Assembly: GCF_002994745.2 (NCBI RefSeq)
Contig: NC_037093.1
Location: forward strand, 44,930,384-44,994,383
Reading direction: 5' to 3'
Source of the DNA: Rosa chinensis
Taxonomy: Eukaryota > Streptophyta > Magnoliopsida > Rosales > Rosaceae
Length of the DNA: 64,000 nucleotides
Positions 1 to 12,010 of the stretch are shown piece after piece; position 1 is the stretch's first letter; each line of letters begins with the position of its first letter. The notes below the pieces were generated by a model. It made no database searches, was not told the DNA's origin, and worked only from the letters and a program-made list of their open reading frames with translations. Made by a program: the position numbers and the translations under genes.

Positions 1-240
1 CAAGTGGGAGCAACAAGAGATCGAACCCGTTGGGAGTGAGGATCGAGTCAAAGTGAGAGAGAGAGAGAGACAGGGAGAGGGAGAGAGTAACTGAGGAGCA
101 GATCAGCGATAGCTAGTAACTACAAATTTATCTTTGTTGCTTCGCCACCGGAGCCTCGACGAAATGGAAGAGAGCCTTGGGGGAGAAAATGGATTTGAAA
201 GAGAGTGAGTGAGTGGCAATTTTTGTAATTTCATAAAATT
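1..240 (-). other. Possible 5' leader of a minus-strand gene lying left of the window
   Basis: Read on the minus strand, this stretch is CT-rich (a run of CT dinucleotides at about 55-85) and has no ATG, like many plant 5' untranslated leaders. It would belong to a gene outside the left edge. This is composition-based inference only. The 240-640 stretch next to it is AT-rich with no supported gene. Confidence 0.25.
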
Positions 241-709
241 TTAACTGTCTTTTTTGTCCTTAAGGTATAGAATGGTTACTGTCGCTAAGCTTTAATTGAC
301 CGCACGGAGACCGCGTTTGTGGCCTTGCGCATGGGAAAGAAATGTAGGAATTTGTAGTTGATGATCATTGCTTGCAAAAAATATTAGCTTATTGTTTTTG
401 GCTTGACATCCTAAATTCGTTCATGCCTAAAATTAGCCTAATTTATTTTCAATTCCTGGCTACATCTCTGTTGGTATTAGTAATGGAAAATCTAGTATTG
501 CAATTTTTTTCTTTTCTATATATGACGGTGCGTTCCTGCGCATATATTGAGTTAAAGAAAAACTGATTTATGGCTAATGAATAAGTAAACTGAATAAAAG
601 AGAGCCGTTCCATTATGCAGTACCGCCGTTCCATTACCCAGAGATGGAGAATTTTAAGGTACATATCGTTATTTGTCTTTATTACATACTGGTGCAGCTA
701 CAGAGTCGA

Positions 710-1315
710 TCATTCTGCTTGGCATACTGTGTAATCACCCAGAAAATTTGGCTTGGGCCAGAAGTCCCAACACAAATTGTTCCCGGAAAAATCTGCCACT
801 TTCATGTTTGGAAGGTTTCCAATTTGGTAGGCGACTTCCCCAGTGAGTTCGTTGTGATCGAGATTTGCAAAAACCAGTGATCTCAAGTTCCCCAGTGAAG
901 GAGGAATCTTGCCTGATAATAGGTTATCTGACAACCTCAAGACTCGGAGGTTCTCCAGGTTACCAAGCTCCTCCGGAATGGTTCCTTCGATCGTATTGTT
1001 GATAATACTCAGATCTACTAGAGCCGAAAGACCTCCAAGTTCCGGTGCCAGATTTCCTCCTAGGTTATTGATGCCTATGCTCAGTGAGGTGACCCTATTG
1101 TTCTCGCACTCAATGAATTTCCAAGTGCATGGGCTAACGGCGACATCCCAGTTAGAGAGAACGTTCAATGGATCCACTAAGCTCTTCTTCAACGCAGCCA
1201 GAGCTTGTTTGTCTGATTCGATGTCTGCTCCGTAGACCAACGGAAAAATGAGGCTTGCAGTTAGGGTAATGGTTAGGGTTAACAACATCAAGCAGGCGGT
1301 GGCTGCCATCGACAT
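710..1315 (-). CDS. Short secreted LRR protein (SERK ectodomain-like)
   Basis: A single-exon ORF of 201 aa. Residues 1-29 form a hydrophobic signal peptide ending near VYG. Residues 33-72 are an LRRNT_2-type cap (SDKQALAALKKSLVDP, then SNWD and CTW). About four plant-type LRRs follow (LGGNLAPELGGLSALVDLSI, IEGTIPEELGNLENLRVLRL, LSGKIPPSLGNLRSL, LTGEVAYQIGNLPNM), then a C-terminal cysteine pair (NNLCWDF, YTVCQ). There is no transmembrane segment or kinase. The length is close to the roughly 215-aa secreted LRR proteins related to SERK co-receptors, so an apoplastic role in receptor complexes is likely by family. The ATG at 1315 gives a complete signal peptide; a second ATG at 1309 is two codons in. 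The second cap cysteine sits in a less usual context (FIECENN). The gene looks intact, with no disruption seen. Confidence 0.85.
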   Translation of the reverse strand: MSMAATACLMLLTLTITLTASLIFPLVYGADIESDKQALAALKKSLVDPLNVLSNWDVAVSPCTWKFIECENNRVTSLSIGINNLGGNLAPELGGLSALVDLSIINNTIEGTIPEELGNLENLRVLRLSDNLLSGKIPPSLGNLRSLVFANLDHNELTGEVAYQIGNLPNMKVADFSGNNLCWDFWPKPNFLGDYTVCQAE

Positions 1316-1383
1316 GGTTGATGCTCGTTGCTAGCTTTTATCAGTATGTGTTTTGAGATTCTGAAAGAGTGGTTGATTCTGTG

Positions 1384-1397
1384 CTCTATATATATTG
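1384..1397 (-). promoter_or_regulatory. Candidate TATA box of the LRR gene
   Basis: The minus strand reads ATATATATAGAG about 70-80 bp upstream of the ATG at 1315, so transcription would start near 1355 with a leader of about 40 nt. Position and sequence are suitable, but AT-rich flanks make chance occurrence possible. Confidence 0.4.
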
Positions 1398-1439
1398 TAT
1401 TCCACAAAATCCACTCTAAGGAAAGAGAGTACTCTAGGA

Positions 1440-2021
1440 CAGGCATGAATACAGTAATACTAATTTATGACAGAAAATCTACGTATTTTTCTAATGACAA
1501 TTAATGATAGGTGATGAGGCCTAAAATTTAAGCCTCAATTTTAGGTGTCATGCCGGAAGTGAATATAATTTTTTTTTTAATTTCACATAATGTATCTTAC
1601 CAAATCATAATATTGCAACACCAATATTTCTCTTCTATATTTCCTTTTGAATCTTAGGGGCCGGGGTGAATTAATGACATTAATGAATTTAATTAGGTGA
1701 CAGAAAAAATATTACATGTTAATAGCAGCCATTAATTATGTACTAAATTAAGGGATATGTCTATAGATTTTTTTACCAATATTTTTCTTCATTTAATTAA
1801 TTAAATTCTTTCCTGTAAACTTTATTTTGAAATAGCATCAATGCATTAAATTAGGTGACAGAAAATATGAATTTACTTTTCTTTCCAAATAATAATTAAT
1901 TTTTTTCCAAAAAAAAATTAGCACTAATAAATTAAATTTGGAAAATTTCTATGCCCAAATTAAGGGGTAAGAAAATATTTCATGTTAGTAACAGTCATTC
2001 ATTATCATCTACAATCTATAT
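1440..2021. other. AT-rich intergenic DNA
   Basis: No ORF, RNA or element end is recognisable here. A short motif around GACAGAAAATAT recurs loosely (about 1470, 1698 and 1857), suggesting old duplicated sequence. Confidence 0.5.
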
Positions 2022-2030
2022 ATAACGAAA

Positions 2031-2735
2031 ATGGTGGTTCTAGTTGGACCTCTAAATTTGATATTTAGACCTCTAACTTTTTTCAATTATTAATAAACTT
2101 TGTCAAGTTATATGAAAAGACAAATAAGGACAAAGAGAGGAAAATTTTTTTTTTTTTAATAAATACTCTTCTTTTCTTTTCTTTTTTAATAAGTAAATAC
2201 TTTTCTTACCTCCTCCAACCAAATATAACATAATTTTTTTTTCTTCCCGAAATTTCCTTATATTGCTTATATAGTTCTATAATTTACCTAAAACAATTAA
2301 ATAAAAATAATAATTTCTATACATGGCCCATCATATAGTACAAAATTACATTCAAAATTTTCTTAAACTAAATTAATTGAATATTATAGTTATTACTCGA
2401 TCTTCCAACCCAAAACCCTTGAAATCATTCTTTTAGCAAATTTAAAAGGATTCCAACAACATATCAAGAACGAGAACCAACTCTCTGATTAGTTTTGGTG
2501 GTGGACAGACATACTCATAAGAGAGCAATATCATGTAATTTTGATTCATTTTTCTTCTCATGGTTGAAGATAGAGATAAAAAGTAAAGTAACAAATTATT
2601 GTATTTCATGTTCAAGGGCGTTTTAGTAAAAATAAAGAGGTCTACTTAGCTTTTCAAGTTCTCTAAACAATAAATTAGAGGTATACTAAGCATGGGAGGT
2701 CCAAATAACAAATTTGGAGGTCAAATTAAAACACC
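2031..2735. mobile_element. Non-autonomous Mutator-like element (same family as 58370-59456)
   Basis: The left terminus reads ATGGTGGTTCTAGTTGGACC; the right terminus, reverse-complemented, reads GGTGTTTTAATTTGACCTCC. The flanks ATAACGAAA (2022-2030) and ATAACAAAA (2736-2744) match at 8 of 9 positions, as expected for an old MULE target duplication. Positions 2395-2690 align closely with 59113-59400 inside the GDPD-carrying MULE (shared words such as ATCTTCCAACCCAAAACCC), so the two belong to one family. This copy has AT-rich filler where the other holds captured gene DNA. It encodes no transposase. Confidence 0.7.
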
Positions 2736-2744
2736 ATAACAAAA

Positions 2745-3600
2745 AAAACAACGAACAAAAAATAATAATAAACTCAAATCTATCATTCAAATATATATAA
2801 TATTTTTTTTGGACGAATTATATATATATATATATAGATATATATATATTCATTTGAATATGTATTTTTTACATTATATTTTCATAATTTGCAAGAACCC
2901 AACAAACTTCAAATTCATATACATGTGTTATGCAAATCTATTGATCGAATGTATGTTTGGATCGAATTAAATGAAATATTTCTATTCTTGATTGAAGAAA
3001 TTTTTTTTGTTTAAGTCTAAGCACGAGCGTATTGAAAAGAAAAAAAAAAAGTGATGAAAATATGGTATATGGACCTCTCTCTTATCTCAAGTTAAAGTCG
3101 ACTTTCTCAATTCATATAAAATGATCACTAAAGACAAAACTCTAAAATTTATAGGAGTATGTCAACTCAAAAAATTAACCATCATGGATTTTTTCTTTTC
3201 TTTTTTACTTTAAAATAAAACCTGAAATTTTTAACTTTTTCAAGAATGCATAGGCACTTCTACTGCCTTGCAATCCTTCTTTTATTCCTTGGTGTCGTCA
3301 CTCTTAATTAGAAACTAAACTTTACAGTGTTAATTTGTTACACTTTGACTCGATTCATGACAATTAAAATTGCTACCCATCTTGGCGTCTACACGAGTGT
3401 ACAGCAAAGAATAAGTCCATATAATCTATAGGATGCTCATGTATTTTAGATCACCCATACTGGATGATATGTAGCTCTTTATGTATCATTGATCTTTAGA
3501 ATTGTACTCTGAATCTCTGATCTTCCGATCATAGAGCACATAGAGGCTAGCTTGTCTCAAATAATCCAACCCTTGATCTTCGTCATGAATCTTCCCCATA
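2745..3600. other. AT-rich intergenic DNA with a TA microsatellite
   Basis: A (TA)n run lies at about 2817-2850. No coding region is supported. Confidence 0.5.
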
Positions 3601-3614
3601 AATTGATATCAACA

Positions 3615-4512
3615 TGTTTTCCACATCAACAATCAGATATGCATTAAGCCAGAAATTGAAATTAAATATCGTTTTTGTTTGTCATCTATTAAAATGAAAG
3701 TTCAATTACTATTAATCAGGATATCAACAATAAAAGCATTAGTAACGTAGATGTTTTCCACATCAACAATCAGATATGTATTAAGCCAGAAATTGAAATT
3801 AAACATCGTTTTTGTTTGTCATCTATTGAAATGAAAGTTCAATTACCATTAATCAAGATATCAACAATAAAAGCATTAGCAACGTAGATGTTTTCCACAT
3901 CAACAATCAGATATGTATTAAACCAGAAATTGCAATTAAACATCGTTTTTGTTTGTCATCTATTGAAATGAAAGTTCAATTACCATTAATCAAGATATCA
4001 ACAATAAAAGCATTAGCAACGTAGATGTTTTGGAATCAACAATCAGATATGCATTAAACCAGAAATTGAAATTAAACATAGTTTTTGTTTGCCATCTATT
4101 GAAATGATATCAACAATAAAACCATTAGTAACGTAGATGTTTTCCACATCAACAATCAGATATGTATTAAGCCATAAATTGAAATTAAACATCGTTTTTG
4201 TTTGTCATCTATCGAAATGAAAGTTCAATTACTATTAATCAGGATATCAACAATAAAAGCATTAGTAACGTAGATGTTTTCCACATCAACAATCAGATAT
4301 GTATTAAGCCAAAAATTGAAATTAAACATCGTTTTTGTTTGTCATCTATTGAAATGAAAGTTCAATTACCATTAATCAAGATATCAACAATAAAAGCATT
4401 AGCAACGTAGATGTTTTCCACATCAACAAGATATGCATTAAGCCAGAAATTGAAATTAAACATCGTTTTTGTTCGTCATCTATTGAAATGAAAGTTCAAT
4501 TACCTTTAATCA
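3615..4512. repeat. 137-bp minisatellite, about seven copies
   Basis: Seven head-to-tail copies each begin near TTTTCCACATCAACAATCAG (about 3617, 3754, 3891, 4028, 4140, 4277 and 4413). The spacing is 137 bp except for one copy shortened to about 112 bp by loss of part of the AAAGTTCAATTACC block. Copies differ by a few substitutions. ORFs crossing it are by-products of the repeat. Confidence 0.9.
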
Positions 4513-4599
4513 GGACTCAGGAGAAAGGCAGGGACGTTGGATGACTTGAATCTGATGCAAAATAGGCTGATGCACAATAGTTCAGTTTTTTTTATTTAT

Positions 4600-4713
4600 T
4601 AGATAAGGGTATTTTGAAAAAGTTAGGGAGGTGCAGTTAGCATATTTGATACTTAAAAAAATAAATTAAGGTCTAATAAATGTGGGAGGTCCGTATGTAT
4701 GAATAGAACCACA
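4600..4713. mobile_element. Lone right end of a MULE related to 2031-2735
   Basis: The segment ends GTGGGAGGTCC...GAATAGAACCACACC, resembling in reverse the GGTGGTTCTA terminus of the element at 2031. The preceding 100 bp have the same layout as 2620-2700. No matching left end or target duplication is visible, so this is either a truncated copy or an alternative end. Confidence 0.35.
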
Positions 4714-4855
4714 CCAAAAAAAAAAAAAAAACAACAACAACAGCAACAATTTTTTTAACAGAAAGCAAAAAAAATTTCTTTAAAATATTCACACATTGCT
4801 AAAGAGTGTTGTTATTGGGACCTCCAAATCTGCTCACTTGACCTCACTCTATCAT

Positions 4856-7646
4856 TGTTACGTCCCGTATCTTAAATTAGCAGTTTACTAGTTATTTGGA
4901 CGGTAAACGACCGTTACTTCCACTTTTACGGTTGTTTAAGTACTTTTAGTGGCCCTAAAAGTTGACTTTTTGTTTGGGTCAAAATTTGAGAAAACTTCCT
5001 TCATGTAAGTTGTAGAGGACGTTAAATCAAGCGCGTGGATATATGGTACGTAAAAATCGGAGTCCGTATGCGAAAGTTATAAGCGAAATACTAAAGTTAC
5101 TGTTTATGTGGTAAGTTTCTATAAATAGCCAAGTTACTGTGGTAAGTTTCTATTTTTGGAAACCTGCCGGGCTTTTCTCTCTCCTCTCCCCCGATCCTTT
5201 CCCCTTTTCGACCTGATTGCTTCTTCCTCCGATTTCTTCCTCCTCCGGCCAACCCACGACGGAATCTAGGCACCGGCAAGCTCGCCTCCTCATCCTTGTC
5301 ATGCTTGTGGTGGTGTTTTGCGGTGGCTCGGCCGGTGGAGCTCGGAATTGAGCCGTGAAGTTCACTGTAGCAGTTTGGGAGTTTTGACGATTTCCGACAA
5401 TTCCGGCCGTTTCCGGCCACCAAACCATTGTCGAAGGCGCGGTTTTTGCCAAGGATTGTTTTGCCCCTAGCCTTGAGCCACGATTTGCAGTGTAGAAGGA
5501 GAATCAAGGAGAACCCGATTCTAGGGTTCTTGGGTGTTCTGGGCTTGTGTTCAACGGCTAAATTGGAGCTCTTCGAGGTAAAATTGGGATGTGTTGTAGT
5601 TGAGAAAAATGATCAGTGTGTTGAGTAGGTGCTGTTGTCAAAATTTGATGACCATTGGAGGTGGTGGCCACCGGCGCGTGAGCGCCACGCGCCGCCACTG
5701 TGGGTGGCGCGTGGAGGCGTGTAGGGCAGTGCTTTGATACCGGTTTTTAGCCCATTAAATCCTATAAATTGTGTAGAGTTTGTATGTGAAGTTTGGTAAT
5801 TTTTGGAGAAACTTGGAATTAATTATGAATTTTTGAAGTTTAGGGTTTCGATTATCGAATTACGAGAATCCGACCGTCGGATATCTCCCGGTTCTGCCTT
5901 AGAACCTTTAAATTAACGAATTGGTATTAGTGGTATAATTAGGGCTGAATCCGAGGAGAATGGGAGATGTAATTTATGAGGAATTGAGTTTAGGAATCAT
6001 ATTAAATTGTTGAAGAATTATTCACGGAATATATTTGTGTACAGGACGACGTACCGAGCTATTGCTCGATGACGGAACTCGAATGCGTGACCGTCGGAAT
6101 AGTACTGTGAGTGGACTTTTGTTTTTAAGTAATTGATGCATGCATTATTTCTTAAAGTATGCTCTATTTATTCATCGATTTACCTTTCGAGTATGAGATT
6201 ATAAATTGATTTCGTATTATCTCATATAAATACTTTCATTATTGATTCGTTTCCGAAATTGCTTTTGAGTTATAATCTTAATGGTGAATTATCTTATTTC
6301 CGAGGTGACTTCCGGAATTATTCTCTAATTATAATTCATTTCGATTTGAGATTTTTAAAGGATTTTCGAAATGGGATTTCGATGGAGTTATATTTCTTAT
6401 TTATTTATCGACTCTCGGTTTTGGCATTAGGAATGCCTTGATGATGATCTTGGAATCGGTTTTGTTTCGATTTATGGAGATTATGTTTTATTATTTTCTC
6501 TCCTATTTATACTTTGATTTTGAGATTTTCTGGAATATTATCGGAAATGGGATTTCCTAAGGAATTTATAATTATTTATTATTTCTTGCCCAATTATTTT
6601 TGAATTTGAGATTATCTTGGCGTGTGGGACACGTCATTGGAAATTCTTGTGCGAGAGTTGGGGAAGCCTTATGTATTTATGGATTTCTGTGGTTTTCGGA
6701 TTTTCTTTTGCCATACTTTGGGTGACTATCATCATTGCTAGCATTGATCTTCCGCCTTTGTGGCGAGGTGATGGGATCACCGAAGCCCTCCGCCTTTGTG
6801 GCGCTGGTTACTGTCTCTGTGACAGTAATTCTGAAGCCCAGTATCCTATCGCTACATTTAGTGGCGTAAGGGTATATTACGGGCGTAATGGGAGTACTTT
6901 AGCCTGGGAGGCTATCACCCGAGCCTGGGAGGCTCACTTGTATGGCTATCATCTTCCCCTACTCATTGTATTATTGCTGGGCTAGCGGGGTCTAGTCCGA
7001 TTTTCACTGTAGCCAGCGGGGCTGGTCTTATTTTCCTTGAGATCAGAGTTCCAACTCTTTCTTTTAACTCGTATGTGACTAGTGGGGCTAGTCGGTTTTC
7101 ATGAGTGGAACTCCTCTTGTTTTATTTTCGTTAAACATTGCATGCATCAGAAGTTTTTAGAGAAATAAATGTGGGAAAATATAAAATCCCTTTTGTTTAA
7201 AATTGTTTATTTTTGTTCACTCACATTAACGTATTTTATGTACTTTCCCCTGGGCCCTTCGGTTTCAAATGCCCAGTTTGCAGGCGAATTGGTTGAGGTC
7301 GGGCGTACATGGAGTTGAGGCATAGTCAACAGCATGGCTTCCACGTTTGCCTTTGAATTAGGTTTTCCTTATTTACCTTTCTATTAGAATTGCTCTGATT
7401 ACCTGAGGAATTAATGTTGTTAAGTTGAGACTTGTGTGTTGTGAATTTGGTTGATGTTGATTTGGGGAGCAGGGTGGCTCCAGGAGAATAAGGATGGATG
7501 ATTTAGAAGTGTAAATATGCTTTCTACAGGTTTTGGGTAGTCCATTTTAGGGGAAGTTCCGCTAAATTTTTGGCGGAATTTCTTCTAAGGTGGGCCCCGT
7601 AGGGCCACCTCAGATTTTGGGGTGAAATCTGGGGCAGGTTCTGTCA
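4856..7646 (+). mobile_element. Large solo LTR (Ty3/gypsy, Tekay/Del-like) in the MULE
   Basis: The segment starts TGTTACGTCCC and ends GGCAGGTTCTGTCA (TG...CA). It is flanked by the 5-bp duplication ATCAT (4851-4855 and 7647-7651). The length of 2791 bp suits long-LTR chromoviruses. No internal domain or second LTR exists, so it is a solo LTR left by LTR-LTR recombination. Homology with the reverse complement of 32589-35293 (for example around GTTGTAGAG and CGGAGTCCGTATGCGAAAGTT near 5000-5075) puts both in one lineage. The relative MULE at 45616 has the empty site (CTCTATTATGAATT). Plus orientation is assigned from the TGT...CGGAG order. ORFs inside (5097-5628, 6259-6985) are not supported as genes. 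Confidence 0.85.
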
Positions 7647-7989
7647 ATCATGAATTATTAAATGACATATATAACCCACTATAAAATGACTATTAAAGAC
7701 AATAATTATACCAAAAAAATTTACATTGATTTTCTATAGACTTTCCAATTCAATAGTATTACATTGCATTCTTTATTATTTTCCTTATCTATTTTAATTT
7801 TCCAATTTCACGACATACTCATTAAAGCGTTCATATATATTTAATAAGAGTTAAAACTATTTTTTTTTAAGAGAAAGGAGGTCAAAATTTTATTGAACTT
7901 TGGAAAAAATTACATAGAAGTAGAATCTGCTGCGTTCAAAAAGGAAGGAGAGGAAGAAAATTAGTAAAAAGGTTCTTGAGCTTCAGAAC

Positions 7990-9166
7990 TAGCTTGTGCT
8001 GCCATAAGATGAGCCACTTTGTTAGCACTCCTATTCACGTATATAACTTTCAAGTTTAGATGACTCTCAAGAAATAACCTTAAATCATCATAAATTCGCC
8101 CCAACACCCACTTCCCTGCAACAATTGCCGCTGTACCACCTGAGCATCGAGCTCCAATAAAGAAGGAACAAACCCCTGCTCCACAGCAAAGTTTGCTGCC
8201 AATCTGCAGCCCAACACCTCAGCATGCTCCGAGCATTATAACCCCTGCAATGGCCTGCCTTCCCCAGCAAGAAAGTTGCCCAAGCTATCCCTGACTACAA
8301 AACCCGCTCCTCCACATTTTGTAGTATAATTATAGGAACCATCCACATTAAGCTTGTACCATCCCAGAGGAGGAGAAGACCAACATGACAACGTCACAGT
8401 ACTTCCAATATGAGGTTTTGAATTATGAAATCTAAAGGCATGCATGCAACCTAGTCATGGACATTAGAAGCACTTCAGAAGTTGTGACACTCTTATTATC
8501 CCAAATCCGACAGTTCCTTTCCTTCCAAATTCCCCACAAGAGATAAAACAAATCACCCAAATCTTTAACTGAAAGTGCATCAACACAAAAACTCAACCAA
8601 CCAAGAATATCCAAGTGAGCAGCATGAGGATTGTAACACACCTGAGATAATACCCCATTGGGTTGAAGTAGTTGTTTTGTGAATGAGCAATCCCGACATA
8701 AATGTAACATGGACTCCAATTCAGAAGAGCAAAGAACGCACACCTGCATTTCCAACACCACCCTTTTTGACGCAAGTCTCTCAAGAGAGGGTAAAATATT
8801 ATGGCAAACCCTCCATATATGAACCTTGGCAGAATTACGGATGACAACCTTCCAAATCTTCTTCCAAAAGTTAACCCCCACTAAAACTTGAAAAGGACTT
8901 CTAGAGTTTGACATAGAAAAATCCTGACGGTATGCTGACTTAACCGTGAATTTACCATTCTTTTCCATATGCCACACCACTCTATCGTCAACAACTCTAG
9001 AACTTATAAGTATACTCAAAATAGCTTTAGCTTCCTCCATTGCAAACATTTGTCTAATCAATAGCTCATTCCACCTCCCTGCTTGGTTCAACAACTCACT
9101 TACTTGTCTAACCTCCAACGACGCTATACCATTATAAACCAGTTTGTAATCTGGGACTCCAGGCAC
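7990..9166 (-). pseudogene. LINE zf-RVT and RNase H region
   Basis: From 9166 to 8432 there is a zf-RVT segment (KFTVKSAYR, KVHIWRVCHNILPSLERLASKRV, CVLCSSELESMLHLCRDC). From 8445 down comes a plant LINE RNase H start (GWYKLNVDGSYN, GGAGFVVRDSLGNF), a stop, then the EHAEVLGCRLAANFAVEQG continuation. The stretch is interrupted by stops near 8239 and downstream. Confidence 0.8.
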
Positions 9167-11029
9167 CTAACAATGCGACCAAATATCAACAGACAAACCA
9201 TTACCGATCTGCCAATACGAGCTTTGTCTCAAAAATTCTCTTGTAGAAAATAGACTTCTCCAAGAAAAGGAAGGAGAAGCAGAAGCCTCAGTTAACCAAA
9301 AGGTAGTATCCGGATGGTATTTTGCTTTATAGATCCGAGCCACTAACGAAGTCGGATTGTTCACTACACACCATGCTTGTTTTGCCAACATTGCAGTATT
9401 AAAATTTGACAAACTACGAAACCCTAGGCCACCCTCCTCCTTTGGGTTACACAAAGCCTTCCAAGTTTTCCAATGAATTTTGCTCTTATCAAGAGTACTC
9501 CCCCACCAAAAACGAGCACACATTTGCTCAAGGTCCTCACAAAAATTCTTAGTGAGCTGGAAAATACTCATTGCATAAGTAGGCAATGCTTGAGCAACCA
9601 CCCTGGTGAGAATATCCTTTCTAGCCCCGCTTAATAACTTTCCTTGCCAAATTGCTAGCTTATTCGCCAAATTATCTTTGATGTATTGGAACGTAGAAGT
9701 TTTCTTTCTTCCAACATAGGTTGGCAATCCCAAATATTTCTCATGAGATTCCACTTCCTCCACCTCCAGAAAACTAGTAATTTCTTCTCTCATAAATTCT
9801 GGAACATTTTTACTAAAAACAACATAACTCTTGGTAAAGTTAACTAATTGACCTGAAGCTCTACCATACGTCTCAAGTACATCTTAGATCTGATAGCAAT
9901 CCTCCAATGAAGCATTAGTATAAATCATGCTATCATCTGCAAATAATAGATGATTAACAGCTGGGGCTTCATTACAAACTTCAATGCCGGCAAGAAACCC
10001 TAACTCCTACTTCTATTGCAAAAGCGCTAAAAAGCCATCAACACCAATAAGAAATAGATATTGTGATAAAGGATCACCTTATCTCAATCCCCTACTAGGT
10101 ATGACCAAACCACGAGGTTTCCCATGAACCAAGAAAGAGTACAGTACATAACTGACACACTGCATCACCATGTTAATCCAACTAGAAGCAAACCCAAACC
10201 TCTCTATCACCCTACGGAGAAAAATCCACTCCATTATGTCATAGGCCTTGCTCAGGTCAAGCTTCAAAGCCAAAAAACCCTCATTTCCATCTCTCTTGTT
10301 GTGCATAAAATGAGCCATTTCATTAGCAACCAGAATGTTATCAGTTATCAGTCTTCCAGGAACAAAACCACTTTGAAACGAAGATATCAAAGCAGGAAGA
10401 ATAAGCTTCCATCTATTTGCAATGACCTTCGAATAAATCTTATATAGCACATTGCATAAAGCAATTGGCCATAAATCAGACATATGTTCAGGATTAGCCA
10501 CTTTTGGAACAAGGCAGATATGAGTAAAATTAATTTGCCTCAGTAACTGACCTGTCTATAAAAAATTCTTCACAGCCTCAGTTATGTCTCCCCCAATGGT
10601 GTCCCAGTAATGCTGAAAAAATATGGGAGGCATTCCATCCGGCCCTGGTGATTTGGTTGGATAAATCTGAAATAGAGCACACTTCACCTTCTCCTGAGTG
10701 TATGGTGCGCACAAGTTTTCATTCATTTCATGCGAAACACAAGGATGAATGGCTTCCAAGGTAATATTCATGGCTTCATTGTCAATGTCAGTTGCAGTGA
10801 ACATAGAAAAGAAATAAGAGGTAATTACATTTTCCATACCTCTTTCATCATCACACCATTTACCATTTTCATCATATAACCCACAAATGGTATTTTTCCT
10901 TCTCCGATTAGCAGCCTTCCTGTGGAAATAGCCTGTGTTCCAATCCCCTTCCTTTAACCATTGTACTTTAGAGCGTTGTTTCCAAAAGCTCTCTTCTTGT
11001 GAAAGAAGTCGCTGCAAATCCTCCATCAA
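9167..11029 (-). pseudogene. LINE reverse transcriptase domain
   Basis: Motifs in order: KSPGPDGMPPIFFQHYW (10600s), a degenerate Y-RPI block (SDLWPIALCNVLYKI), FQSGFVPGRLITDNILVANE, LDLSKAYDIMEW (canonical KAYDRVEW), GDPLSQYLFL (10060s), and FADD as HLLFADDSMIY near 9930. The stretch continues into KYLGLPTYVGR. Stops near 10502-10555, at 10078, at several points between 9794 and 10078, and before 9166 break the frame. It is a non-functional copy. Confidence 0.85.
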
Positions 11030-12010
11030 CTATTTCTTCTCTTCTGTCACTGCAGTTGAACACCGAACATCAAAGAGCTTCTCCAGTCTCGCTCTAATGC
11101 CAAGCATCTTCATTTGCCTACCCTTATATGTCCTCTTCTGCCATTTATTCAGTTCCAACCTAGTATAGGTGATTTTTTTTGTCACTTGAAACATAGGAGA
11201 GCCGACGACATCAGTAAGCCAAGCAGCATTCACCACATCATCACATTCTCTATTCTGTAGCCAATACGACTCAAATTTAAATTTGTGATAATTCCTTCGC
11301 TCAGGCAACTGTGCAGTACTCGCATGAAGCAGGATGGGGACATGACCCGAATCACTTGGTGGTAGATTGCGCAACCTAGCATGGCCAAAGATATCGAACC
11401 AGGAAGGTGTGCAAATCGCTCTATCAAGCCAAAGTTGGGTATTGGAATTCCACCATGTGGACTGAGGTCCCTGAAACCCTAGATCGAGTAAGTCTCCATA
11501 TCCGAGAGCGTCTCGAAAACCTTGCATCTTTCGTTCTGCCCTCACCGGACCATTTATTTTCTCGCTGTTATTGAGGATTTCATTGAAATCCCCAATCACA
11601 ACCCATGGCAGTGCGTCTAAATCTCGCAAATCATGTAAGAGCTGCCAGGAACGATCACGTTCAGCCGTACTTGCATAGCCATAAAACCATGTTATTCTCC
11701 ATCTAGGGTTTCCAGTCCCACCATCAATGAACAGATCCATGTGATGATTTGAAACAGTACCAATCTTCGCTTTCACGTCATCGCTCCAAAACGTTCCCAA
11801 TCCACAAGACTACCCAGCACTTAGAACCTCCTGGGAATTAGGAAGCCCTAAAGTAGTGTGTAGTGCTTTGAAATCATATAGATTACTGATTTTGGTTTCG
11901 CAAATAAAAACAATTTGAGGACGATTTTGAGATATCAAATCTTTCAATGCCCTCGTAGTAGTATCGCTACAGATCCCTATGCAATTCCAACTTAGAATAT
12001 CCAAATCCAT
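11030..12010 (-). pseudogene. LINE AP endonuclease domain
   Basis: Opens MDLDILSWNCIGI (the usual SWNCRG start of plant L1 endonucleases), then VFICETKIS. After an in-frame TAG near 11807-11809 the frame resumes with GTFWSDDVK, then WVVIGDFNEIL (catalytic GDFNE), the STWWN motif and SDSGHVPILL (the SDH block, here with GHV). The domain nicks target DNA to prime reverse transcription. At least one nonsense change inactivates it. Confidence 0.85.

Noticed and set aside
3615..4512. CRISPR array
   Set aside because: The 137-bp units are contiguous, without unique spacers, and the DNA is plant nuclear.
6259..6985. ORFs of 60 and 122 codons within the 4856-7646 LTR
   Set aside because: They lie wholly in a solo LTR, have no recognisable domain, and similar LTRs do not keep them.
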